Source: Thermoproteota archaeon (GTDB taxonomy: Archaea; Thermoproteota; Korarchaeia; Korarchaeales; Korarchaeaceae). From it: a DNA stretch of 10,262 bases. The DNA lies in assembly GCA_027491555.1 (NCBI GenBank), contig JAOZGN010000035.1:1-10262 (forward strand), read 5' to 3'. Shown in pieces: positions 1 through 5,813 of the stretch. Under the pieces are notes generated by a model that was given only the letters and a program-made list of their open reading frames with translations, had not been told where the DNA came from and made no database searches. A program made the translations under genes and the position numbers. Within the stretch, counting starts at the first letter, position 1. Each line of letters starts with the position of its first letter.

Positions 1-14
1 AGGGTCGAGAACTG

Positions 15-23
15 TATTAAATA
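15..23 (+). promoter_or_regulatory. TATA-like box for the radical SAM gene
   Basis: The AT-only nonamer tattaaata stands in GC-rich surroundings, 22-30 nt before the TTG start at 45. In archaea transcription begins about 25 nt past the TATA box, so the mRNA would begin at or next to the start codon. This fits leaderless translation, and no Shine-Dalgarno motif is present. The upstream BRE lies at the window edge and cannot be judged. Confidence 0.6.
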
Positions 24-44
24 CGGCTGGCTCGATCTCGCCAA

Positions 45-950
45 TTGTTGAGGGTCCTTCGGCCCTTCGACCCTTGGAAGAGCCCGCTGTGCACCTGTCC
101 GCCTCAGCTCACGCTCAACCCCTACACCGGCTGCGGTCACAGATGCGCCTACTGCTACATCACGGCATACGTGAGGGACGCCTTCAACCCTAGGCCCAAG
201 AGAGACCTCATCGCCCGGCTGATCTCCGACATTAAGCGCCTGAGGCCCGGCACCCTCGTCTCCATGAGCCTCAGCTCCGACCCCTACACCCCCCCAGAGG
301 GGGAGCTGGGGCTGACGAGGCGGGCCCTAGACCTCTTGCTCAGGGCCGGCGCTAGGGTCCTCGTGGTGACCAAGTCAAGCCTGGTGGTCAGGGACGCCGA
401 CGTTCTCTCCCGTGGGCGAGCGGCGGTCATGCTCACCGTTACGACGCCCAAAGAGGACGTGGCGTCTAGGCTGGAGCCCGGGGCCCCCCCGCCGGGCGAC
501 AGGTTCGAGGCCATGGCACACCTTACGGCGACCGGAGTCCCGGTGGGGCTCAGGCTGGACCCGATCATACCGGGCGTTAACGACTCCCCCGAGGATGTCA
601 GGGAGATCCTGAGGTCGGCGAGGAGCGCCGGCGCCTCTCACGTCGTCTCTTCCACCTACAAGGCCAGGCCCGACAGCATGAAGCGCCTCCTTGAGGCCCT
701 ACCCGAGGCCGCAGAGGCGCTGAGATCGGCATACCGTGGAGGAGAGAGGGTTGGGGGTTACGTGTACCTCCCGAGGTCCGAGAGGGTCCGGCTGATGGAG
801 ATCGTGAGGAGGGAGGCCCTCGAGCTCGGGATGACCTTCGCCACCTGCAGAGAGGGGCTCCACCACATGAACACCCCCGGGGTCGCCTGCGACGGGTCCC
901 ACCTTACACTGGCCGCGCGGCGGCCGGGCGTGGCGGAAAAGGGATATTAG
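45..950 (+). CDS. SPL/COG1533-family radical SAM protein
   Basis: Protein of 301 residues. The segment NPYTGCGHRCAYCY (25-38) carries the CxxxCxxC motif (Cys30, Cys34, Cys37) that binds the [4Fe-4S] cluster and S-adenosylmethionine, followed by SSDPYTPPE and an LRLDPIIPG strand typical of the spore-photoproduct-lyase-like family COG1533. Two further cysteines near the C-terminus (Cys268 in ATCREG and Cys282 in ACDGSH) are also a recurrent feature of this group. The family is soluble and cytoplasmic; most archaeal members have no proven substrate, so DNA photoproduct repair should not be assumed. The TTG at 45 was chosen because a TATA-like box lies 22-30 nt upstream; TTG at 48 is an equal alternative. 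The reading frame is intact and of normal length for the family. The next gene's TATA-like box overlaps its stop codon. Family assignment is secure; the reaction is unknown. Confidence 0.92.
   Translation: MLRVLRPFDPWKSPLCTCPPQLTLNPYTGCGHRCAYCYITAYVRDAFNPRPKRDLIARLISDIKRLRPGTLVSMSLSSDPYTPPEGELGLTRRALDLLLRAGARVLVVTKSSLVVRDADVLSRGRAAVMLTVTTPKEDVASRLEPGAPPPGDRFEAMAHLTATGVPVGLRLDPIIPGVNDSPEDVREILRSARSAGASHVVSSTYKARPDSMKRLLEALPEAAEALRSAYRGGERVGGYVYLPRSERVRLMEIVRREALELGMTFATCREGLHHMNTPGVACDGSHLTLAARRPGVAEKGY
944..949 (+). promoter_or_regulatory. TATA-like box overlapping the preceding stop codon
   Basis: The hexamer atatta includes the first two bases of the TAG stop of the radical SAM gene and lies 23-28 nt before the TTG at 972. 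The spacing suits a leaderless transcript starting at that TTG. The box is short, so support is moderate. Confidence 0.45.
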
Positions 951-971
951 GAAGACTGTAGAGCCGACCAC

Positions 972-1619
972 TTGCCGGGTGCGTCTGGGTTGGGGCTGCA
1001 CGCGTTCTTCGTTTTTGACGCGTTCACCGAGTTCTTCAGCGCGCTTACAGCCCTCTTCGTGGCTTACTACTCCCTGAAGGCCTACAAGATCCTGGACGAC
1101 TCCCGGATGATCTCCCTCAACCTGGGGTTCTCCGTGCTGGGCGTAGGCATGTTGATTCACGGGGCCGTCAAGGTCAGGATAGCCTTGGCCGTCCTGTCGG
1201 GAGTGGCCGTCCCGCCGGCCAGGAGGCTTCCCCTGGTCAGGCTAGGTTACACCATCGCCTTTGCCACCGAGCTGGCCGCCTACGCTCTGATATTCCTCTC
1301 GACGATGAGGAGGCCCCCGTCGACGGAGGCCGCCCTCGTCCCGCCCCTTGTGCCCCCCCTGATCGAGTACGACTTCCGCTCCGAGGGCCTGCTGGCCGCT
1401 CTGGCCTTGTTGATCGCGATCAAGGCCGGGATCAGCTATGCCCAGGGAGATTCTAGGCTCGCGGGGTTGGTGTCGCTGGGCTTCGCGCTGCTGGCTGCTG
1501 CCCACTTGCTATTGGTCTTCGGCGGACCTCTGAAGCTGGTCGCTGCGGACGTGACGAGGCTGCTCGGGTTCGCGTGCCTGCTCTGGATGGTGATCAGGGT
1601 GAGCCGGGTGGGAGCATGA
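972..1619 (+). CDS. Six-helix membrane protein coupled to an HTH_45 regulator
   Basis: Protein of 215 residues that I do not recognise as a named family. Hydropathy read by eye gives about six membrane segments, near residues 10-35, 47-75, 88-112, 136-156, 160-185 and 190-210. A charged loop follows the first segment (YKILDDSRM), and a proline-rich loop (about 113-132, with PPLVPPL) splits the protein into two triplets of helices. There is no catalytic motif, signal peptide or transporter signature. The TTG start at 972 is preferred because a TATA-like box stands 23-28 nt before it; TTG at 990 is a later alternative. The stop overlaps the ATG of the winged-helix gene (ATGA), which implies one transcript and coupled translation. 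A sensor or anchor working with the DNA-binding partner is an inference from that coupling only. Confidence 0.8.
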   Translation: MPGASGLGLHAFFVFDAFTEFFSALTALFVAYYSLKAYKILDDSRMISLNLGFSVLGVGMLIHGAVKVRIALAVLSGVAVPPARRLPLVRLGYTIAFATELAAYALIFLSTMRRPPSTEAALVPPLVPPLIEYDFRSEGLLAALALLIAIKAGISYAQGDSRLAGLVSLGFALLAAAHLLLVFGGPLKLVAADVTRLLGFACLLWMVIRVSRVGA

Positions 1620-1903
1620 CGGCCAGGCAGAGGTACAGGTCCAAGATGAGGATCTGCTACGACATGCTGAGGGTCATACAGGAGGAGGGCGGAGAGGCAG
1701 GCCCCACCCGGATTCTCTACGGCGCGAACCTCTCCTACGAGAGGCTCAAGAGGTACCTCGCCGAGCTGATCGAGAAGGGCCTCATTGAGGAGGTGGAGAG
1801 AGACGGAAAGAGGATATACAGGCTGACGGACAGCGGGCGGATGTTCATCGTCCACTTCAGGAAGATGACGGAGTTCGCGAAGGCCTTCGGAATGATCCTA
1901 TGA
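1616..1903 (+). CDS. HTH_45 (Sso10a-like) winged-helix DNA-binding protein
   Basis: A 95-residue protein starting at the ATG that overlaps the upstream stop. An N-terminal helix (about 8-24) leads into the helix-turn-helix. The hallmark LYGANLSYERLKRYL (34-48) is the recognition-helix region of the HTH_45 family, which includes Sso10a. GLIEE (55-59) and a short wing (RDGKRIYRLTDSGRMF, about 62-77) follow, then a C-terminal helix that in Sso10a-type proteins forms an antiparallel coiled-coil dimer. Length equals the family norm. Such proteins are archaeal transcription regulators or chromatin-associated factors; the target is not visible here. The gene is translationally coupled to the six-helix membrane protein, so it may act on its own operon or respond to that protein; this is inference. 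The decayed MFS gene follows within 60 nt. Confidence 0.9.
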   Translation: MTARQRYRSKMRICYDMLRVIQEEGGEAGPTRILYGANLSYERLKRYLAELIEKGLIEEVERDGKRIYRLTDSGRMFIVHFRKMTEFAKAFGMIL

Positions 1904-1960
1904 TCTCGTCGCTAGGCCTCCCGACCGACCGCCCAGGTCGCCAGCGAGAGGCGCGCTGCG

Positions 1961-2728
1961 GTGCGCTGGTCCGAACTCCCCGTGGAGGCCAGGGGGTACG
2001 TCCTGTACCACGCCCTAGCCTCGCCGGCCCTGATCACGTGGTACGCGCTCCCCCTCTACATGATGAAGGTGGGCTACGGCGTCTTGGAGGTCGGGGCCAC
2101 GTCCACGGCCGCGACCTGTTGAGCGTTCCGATCACCGTTCTGCTGGGCAGGAGGTTCACGAGGGTCGACCTGAGGCTTGGGCTGGCCGCCATAGACCTGA
2201 TGGAGGCGGTATCCCTCGCCCTCTTCTCAATGGCGTACGGTCCGCTGGCCCCCCTGCTCGTTCTGGCGTGGCAGCTGGTGGACGAGGCATCCAGCGTGCT
2301 CTATTCCCTCTATCCTGCCTGCGAGAGGATCGTGTACCCGGAGGAGAAGTTGAGGGAGGCCATGCTGTGGCACATGGCGGTTCCCGAGCTGTCGGTGGTC
2401 CTCACCTACCCGGCGCTCGGCTACGTCCTGGGGCGGGTATGCGGTACCCCCTCCCGCCTAAGACAGGCCTTCGCCGGCCTTTGCGGCTACCAGCTGCTCC
2501 TGATACCCTAAACCCTCCTGGCGCTCAGGCCCGTGGTCGTAGAGGGTAAGAGAGATGGCCGGGGGGAGGGGAAGGGGAGGGTGAGGGGGAGCGTGGGGAT
2601 CTGTGGAGGAGGTATGGGGTCTACGTGGTCCCCGACGTCCTCTTCGTCCTGAGCTGAGGCCTGGCCCGAGCTTGGCCATGGTCTACCTTGATATGGAGAG
2701 TTTTGCGCGCGTGGCGGTCATAACTTGA
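1961..2728 (+). pseudogene. Decayed major facilitator (MFS) transporter, N-terminal part
   Basis: Four successive fragments in changing frames read as one membrane transporter. Fragment one (GTG 1961 to TGA 2120-2122) gives a first membrane helix with RGYVLYHALASPALITWYAL. After a frame change near 2115 the next fragment runs to TAA 2509-2511 with SVPITVLLGRRF, AYGPLAPLLVLAWQL and VVLTYPALGYVLG, a helix pattern like MFS helices 2-6. Past that stop the same frame yields LLALRPVVVEG and a basic, glycine-rich linker such as joins the two halves of MFS proteins. A further shift near 2599 gives RRYGVYVVPDVLFVL, and another gives SLAMVYLDMESFARVAV, ending at the TGA 2726-2728. About 255 codons remain against roughly 400 in a full MFS protein, so the C-terminal end is missing. 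The many lesions argue for true decay rather than sequencing error. MFS assignment is by helix layout, without a diagnostic motif; substrate unknown. Confidence 0.7.
2561..2598 (+). other. G-run cluster, potential G-quadruplex
   Basis: Six runs of three to six G (2561-2566, 2568-2571, 2574-2577, 2579-2581, 2585-2589 and 2595-2598) are separated by loops of 1-5 nt, mostly A-rich. This meets the usual pattern for a stable intramolecular G-quadruplex on the + strand. It lies in the relic of the MFS inter-domain linker, where runs of Gly/Arg/Lys codons (GGG, AGG, AAG) could also produce it by coding need. Confidence 0.6.
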
Positions 2729-3048
2729 CTGAGGAGGGTTCATCAACTCTGGAGAGCGTGAGCGGCTGGTCGACTGGCGTGCGGGGGCCTCGAAGGTTGC
2801 TTCCTGTGTAAATCCCTGCCCTACCCACCTTTTCGCAATTCAGTGGACCCATGTAGAAGCCTTCGCTGTACAGAGGTCTCGCCCGTTACCAAAGGCAATT
2901 TTAGTCTGAAAAGCCCTTGCCGGACTGTGTAGGGCGGTCGGGACTCGGCAAAGTCATCAGAGATCAGCCGGTTGATCCCTCCTCATCCCGCCCAGCTGAA
3001 ATGGTGGCCTGACTATTTTTCCTTATCTTGTGGGGGTACCCCTCGGCT
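2729..3048. other. Intergenic stretch without a recognisable gene
   Basis: About 320 nt between the MFS relic and the toxin gene. It has no intact reading frame of note on either strand. It may hold further eroded MFS sequence at its left end. Its only structured element is the left copy of the direct repeat (2932-3002), followed by a T-rich patch (3014-3027). No tRNA or other RNA signature was seen. Confidence 0.5.
2932..3002 (+). repeat. Direct repeat, copy 1, beyond the toxin gene
   Basis: This 71-nt segment aligns without gaps to 3949-4019 at a constant offset of 1017 nt, with 52 of 71 positions identical by my count. The best blocks are gggcggtcg, gactcggc and gttgatccctc. The two copies lie outside the two ends of the toxin-antitoxin operon in the same orientation. 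Divergence of about 27% shows that any duplication is old. Confidence 0.65.
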
Positions 3049-3570
3049 CTAACCTCCCCCGCCAGTCCTCCGGCTGATCCGCTCGGCCTCCCTGAGCGCT
3101 CGATCGTAAACGTCGGCCGTGAGCCAGAAACCCGCTCGGCTAAGGTTCCCGAGGTTTGTCCTAAACTGGGAGAGGTCGATTAGGCCAGCTTCCAGCAGAT
3201 CAAGCAGGAGCCTCACCGTCCGCACGACCCTGACTCCCACCGCCCTGGCCACGAGGTATGCCGGTCTGTCGTCCGCTAGGAGCGGAAGCCCCTTATCCAG
3301 CGCTAATGAGATGGCCTCCGCCTCCCCCGGGTGAATGTTCTCTCCGGCGGAGGGAACCGAGATCGGTTCGGCTCGCTCGACCGCCACCCCGCCAGCCTCG
3401 ATCAGCGCTCTTACGGCTTGAGCCTCCGGATGGCCTGTCTCTTCGCCCCTCACCACCACCTCGCGGTACACGGCCTCCGGAATCAGAATCCGGCCGAACA
3501 ACCTCACCGCGAGGTCGAGCTTCCCGAGCCTGACCAGGTATATCAGCGGGGTCGAGTTTGAGACCGCCAC
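3049..3570 (-). CDS. VapC-like PIN-domain toxin, DUF3368 family
   Basis: Protein of 173 residues read from the GTG at 3570. The start VAVSNSTPLIYL (1-12) is the signature of DUF3368 PIN proteins, which often carry Asn (here Asn5) where classical VapC has the first catalytic Asp. Other expected acidic positions are Glu37 (AVYREVV), Glu83 in GEAEA and Asp100-Asp101 in LADDR, together forming the metal site of a PIN ribonuclease. The family acts as the toxin of type II modules by cleaving cellular RNA until neutralised by its antitoxin; that activity is inferred from family. The gene overlaps the upstream antitoxin by 28 nt, so the two are co-translated from one mRNA. The frame extends upstream, but the GTG gives the canonical PIN N-terminus with no added residues. 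The basic C-terminal tail after residue 155 (ISRRTGGGG) is probably disordered. Confidence 0.9.
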   Translation of the reverse strand: MAVSNSTPLIYLVRLGKLDLAVRLFGRILIPEAVYREVVVRGEETGHPEAQAVRALIEAGGVAVERAEPISVPSAGENIHPGEAEAISLALDKGLPLLADDRPAYLVARAVGVRVVRTVRLLLDLLEAGLIDLSQFRTNLGNLSRAGFWLTADVYDRALREAERISRRTGGGG

Positions 3571-3860
3571 CCGAGATCCTCCTCCAAGTCCTCCAAGGTG
3601 TATTGGGCGGGGATCCGCCTCACCCTCAGCTCGTCTAGGAACTCGTAGAGGGTCAGACCGGCCATCTCCGCGGCCTTCCAAGCAGAGACCCTCCCATCCG
3701 AGTAGAGTCTAATGGCCCTCTGAAGCTTCCACTGCCTCAGGCCCATCGAAATCAGCTTGCGAAGGGCCGTTGCCCTGTCGAGCTTCTCCTCCCTCTCCAT
3801 CTCCTCCAGATCCTTCAGGGTGTCCTCTTCGACCCTGGTGGCCACCTGCCTCAGGGGCAC
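3543..3860 (-). CDS. UPF0175-family antitoxin
   Basis: Protein of 105 residues. The N-terminal half (about 4-42) has the pattern of a ribbon-helix-helix DNA-binding fold: a short strand (RQVATRVEE), then two helices ending in ALRKLISMGLRQW. The C-terminal half (47-96) is the UPF0175 region, with GRVSAWKAAEMAGLTLYEF and a RIPAQYTLEDLEEDL ending close to the family consensus. Such proteins pair with DUF3368/PIN toxins, bind them through the C-terminal part and usually repress their own promoter through the N-terminal part. The frame is open further upstream, but the GTG at 3860 is chosen because a TATA-like box lies 21-28 nt before it, which fits a leaderless message, and because the added residues would be compositionally odd (Ser/Pro/Arg-rich). 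It overlaps the toxin gene by 28 nt. Confidence 0.9.
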   Translation of the reverse strand: MPLRQVATRVEEDTLKDLEEMEREEKLDRATALRKLISMGLRQWKLQRAIRLYSDGRVSAWKAAEMAGLTLYEFLDELRVRRIPAQYTLEDLEEDLGWRSQTRPR

Positions 3861-3880
3861 GCGCGCTCGCGGGTGTGTTG

Positions 3881-3888
3881 ATTTATAA
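3881..3888 (-). promoter_or_regulatory. TATA-like box of the toxin-antitoxin operon
   Basis: On the minus strand ttataaat, inside the larger aaagttataaatcaac, lies 21-28 nt before the antitoxin GTG. It is one of the best archaeal TATA matches in the window. It decides the antitoxin start and suggests a leaderless bicistronic mRNA. The operator for autorepression is probably nearby but no clear palindrome is seen. Confidence 0.75.
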
Positions 3889-3948
3889 CTTTTGGGAACG
3901 ACAACCTCCGGCCGACTCCGACCTGACGGTGAGTGGATCCGAGGGGAG

Positions 3949-4019
3949 GGGCGGTCGTGACTCGGCGAAGACATCGGCCTTCATCTCGTTGATCCCTCGT
4001 CGCATCGCCCCCAAGAAAT
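3949..4019 (+). repeat. Direct repeat, copy 2, upstream of the antitoxin promoter
   Basis: Partner of 2932-3002, gap-free and 73% identical. It begins about 60 nt upstream of the TATA-like box of the toxin-antitoxin operon. Read on the minus strand, both copies can encode the shared pattern GIN, five variable residues, D, x, FAESRPP. Outside this block the flanks do not align. Confidence 0.65.
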
Positions 4020-4162
4020 CTCTGAGTGGGTCTGTTTTTGAGTTCCATTCTCTGGGCGTCTAGGGAATCTCCTTTAGCGTTCGCAGTGCAGGCGCTCCTT
4101 CAACTCTTGAGCGCTCCAGACCCTCCAGCTGGATACGCACCCGCCCCCTGAAGTGGGTGTAA

Positions 4163-4178
4163 AGGCAACCGGTTGCCT
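4163..4178. promoter_or_regulatory. Perfect 16-bp palindrome, possible operator
   Basis: The sequence aggcaaccggttgcct equals its own reverse complement with no spacer. It lies 108 nt before the Nudix start and 275 nt behind the antitoxin TATA-like box. Length and symmetry suit a dimeric DNA-binding protein, but the distance to the Nudix gene is long for an archaeal operator. A single chance palindrome of this length in 10 kb is unlikely but not excluded. Confidence 0.35.
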
Positions 4179-4285
4179 GCGATAGCGTTGGCCGCCGCAG
4201 TTGCCCTTCACTCAGGCCCCCGCCTGTCGGGTCCTGAGAGCAGGCCCGGAATAACTCTGATTGGGGGCGTCCATCCGATCGACTA

Positions 4286-4828
4286 ATGAGTGGGCCCCCC
4301 TACCTCCGGCGCATGCCTAAAGAGGCTGCGGTGGCCATTGTAATCGCCGAGGTACGCGGATCTCCGTCCGTCCTCCTCGTCAGAAGGGCCAAGATGGGGG
4401 GCGATCCCTGGTCTGGAGACGTGGCGCTTCCGGGAGGGAGAAAGAAGGGCTCCGACCCAAGTCTGCTGGACACGGCTATCAGGGAGTGCGCGGAGGAGAC
4501 GGGAGTCGATCTTTCGGGGCTGAGGCCCGTGATTACTCTCGGCCCCTTCAGGTCTCAAGCGGATCCCGAGATGCTGGTGTGGGCGTTTGCCTTCACGCCC
4601 CCTGGGGCTCCGAAGGTCGCGCCCGGAGAGGAAGTTGAGGAGGCGTTCTGGGTGCCCCTTGCAGAGTTGAACGAGTCCAAGGGGGTGGCAAAGGTGAAGG
4701 GGAGGACCGTCGAGGCCTACTTATGGCGCGGGAGGGTGATATGGGGCCTGACGAAGCGGGTCCTCGACCGTGCCCTCCCCCTCCTCTCCCAGCTCAGCCG
4801 TGGCAGGCCCGGCTGGCAGCCTACCTGA
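4286..4828 (+). CDS. Nudix hydrolase, CoA-pyrophosphatase-like
   Basis: Protein of 180 residues, the full size of a one-domain Nudix enzyme. LLVRRA (30-35), DPWSGDVALPGG (40-51) and RECAEETGV (66-74) give the Nudix fold and box; Glu67, Glu70 and Glu71 would bind Mg2+ or Mn2+. The run from GG to the RE pair, without the Glu of the standard GX5EX7REUXEEXGU box (Pro58 at that place), together with the DPWSG lead-in resembles the CoA-pyrophosphatase-like subgroup (NudL/NUDT7/NUDT8 type). Members hydrolyse nucleoside-diphosphate compounds, in some cases coenzyme A; the substrate here is not determinable. ATG 4286 was taken; ATG 4313 (MPKEAAVAIV) is a plausible shorter start, since residues 1-10 lie before the first strand. 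The 3' end overlaps the convergent Nif3-like gene by 8 nt. No operon partner is seen. Confidence 0.9.
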   Translation: MSGPPYLRRMPKEAAVAIVIAEVRGSPSVLLVRRAKMGGDPWSGDVALPGGRKKGSDPSLLDTAIRECAEETGVDLSGLRPVITLGPFRSQADPEMLVWAFAFTPPGAPKVAPGEEVEEAFWVPLAELNESKGVAKVKGRTVEAYLWRGRVIWGLTKRVLDRALPLLSQLSRGRPGWQPT

Positions 4829-5642
4829 CGATCCCCCCGTACGTGATGACCTCGATCCCCCTGGACTCCAGCTCGTCTATGAGGGGGTTTATCCCCACCG
4901 AGTCGGAGGCCACATGGCCGGTTACTATGAGGTTCCCCCCAGCGCCCGACTCCCTGAGGGCCCTGAGGTCCTCCGGCTCTAGGTGGATGTAGATGACGGT
5001 GTCCACGCCGTGCTCGAAGTACGCCCTGGCCACCCCGTGTCCCCCGTTCGTGAAGGCGCCGTGGGCGACCACCGCCCTCTTTACCTCGGCCGACTCGTCG
5101 CCTAGCGCGAGTAATATAGGGGTCTCCGCAAGCTCGAACTCCCGCAGCTGGGAGAGGGCATGCGTGAGATCCCCCACCGTGGGTCTACCCGTGGCCATGA
5201 CGGCGTCGACGACCTCCTGCATTATCCTCCGGCCCACCTCGTCCAGCGGGCAGTGTATGTTCATGTACCCGACCCCCAGGAGCCTGGCTACCGACGGGGC
5301 GAGATCGTAGTTCTTCTTGTGGTCGACGAGCCTCAGAGCCTCAAACTTCTCCCTCACGGCCTCTCTAGCCACGTCCTCCGGAATTCCAGCCTTCACCATG
5401 ATCTCCACGTGCCTCAGAAAGACCTCGTGGCCTCTCACGGCGGCGCTTCCGCCCTCGGGGTGATGAGCAATGGCCAGGTCGCACCCAAGCTGCCTGGCCA
5501 GGAGCAGGCCGGGGACACCCACGTCTATGCCAAACAGGACTCTCTTCACGTCTTCCTTGGGGACGTATATCTGGGAGTCGGCGGGCACCTGGTCGAAGCC
5601 GGCCAGCTCAAGGGCCAGAGACATGATCTCCTCTGTGTTCAT
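4821..5642 (-). CDS. Nif3-like dinuclear-metal family protein
   Basis: Protein of 273 residues, near the usual 250-280 of short Nif3/DUF34 members. LGCDLAIAHHPEGG (52-65) holds the His60-His61 pair that ligates the metals. NIHCPLDEV (128-136) matches the region of the conserved Asp (Asp134, with His130), and GHVASDSVGI near the end gives His243 followed by Asp247, where the classic family has a His/Glu pair. Nif3-like proteins form hexameric toroids with a di-metal site. GTP cyclohydrolase-like and hydrolase roles have been proposed, but no general function is established. ATG 5642 is preferred: it is preceded 5 nt upstream by gaggtg, a good Shine-Dalgarno match, and the frame's upstream extension is low in hydrophobic order and lies across the TATA-like box. 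The gene is convergent with the Nudix gene and overlaps its end by 8 nt. Confidence 0.88.
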   Translation of the reverse strand: MNTEEIMSLALELAGFDQVPADSQIYVPKEDVKRVLFGIDVGVPGLLLARQLGCDLAIAHHPEGGSAAVRGHEVFLRHVEIMVKAGIPEDVAREAVREKFEALRLVDHKKNYDLAPSVARLLGVGYMNIHCPLDEVGRRIMQEVVDAVMATGRPTVGDLTHALSQLREFELAETPILLALGDESAEVKRAVVAHGAFTNGGHGVARAYFEHGVDTVIYIHLEPEDLRALRESGAGGNLIVTGHVASDSVGINPLIDELESRGIEVITYGGIVR

Positions 5643-5670
5643 CGAGACACCTCGAGGTCTAGAACTGGGT

Positions 5671-5680
5671 AGATAAATCT
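5671..5680 (-). promoter_or_regulatory. TATA-like box of the Nif3-like gene
   Basis: The palindromic agatttatct on the minus strand lies 29-38 nt before the ATG at 5642. A transcript starting about 25 nt downstream would carry a very short leader with room for the gaggtg ribosome site at 5648-5653. This contrasts with the leaderless pattern of other genes here. Confidence 0.5.
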
Positions 5681-5813
5681 CTGGCCTAGCCGTGAGGCGG
5701 GACTCCGGTGGGGTCGCCGCGATGCAGCTCACATCACGCCTCAGTCCCGGGTAGTCCGGCTCATCCCCCAAGGCCCGACGGCCGGGCTAGTAATATGTGC
5801 GTGGCAGCCTCAC

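Larger units (their letters stand above)
3889..4285. other. Intergenic region between the TA operon and the Nudix gene
   Basis: A 397-nt divergent gap. It contains the upstream part of the toxin-antitoxin promoter, repeat copy 2 and a perfect 16-bp palindrome at 4163-4178. No intact gene of convincing composition is present on either strand. The Nudix promoter must lie near the right end, but only a weak AT-rich patch (ataact, 4251-4256) is seen. Confidence 0.5.

Noticed and set aside
284..1160. Minus-strand open frames opposite the radical SAM and membrane protein genes (such as 284-568 and 699-1160)
   Set aside because: They lie antisense to genes with clear motifs or helix patterns, are rich in Arg/Pro/Ser and show no motif of their own; typical shadows in GC-rich DNA.
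2966..2981. Similarity of agccggttgatccct to the 5' end of archaeal 16S rRNA
   Set aside because: The match ends after about a dozen bases and nothing further of the rRNA follows; a chance match within the repeat.
3568..3681. Longer upstream start for the DUF3368 toxin
   Set aside because: The extension lies inside the antitoxin gene, is Arg/Gly-rich and precedes a canonical PIN N-terminus; the GTG at 3570 is the better start.
4100..4240. Possible C-terminal relic of a TnpB-like transposase on the minus strand (TAAANAIAGN)
   Set aside because: Only a few residues resemble the D-x-NAA-NI motif; there is no zinc-finger cysteine pattern upstream, and stops interrupt the frame.
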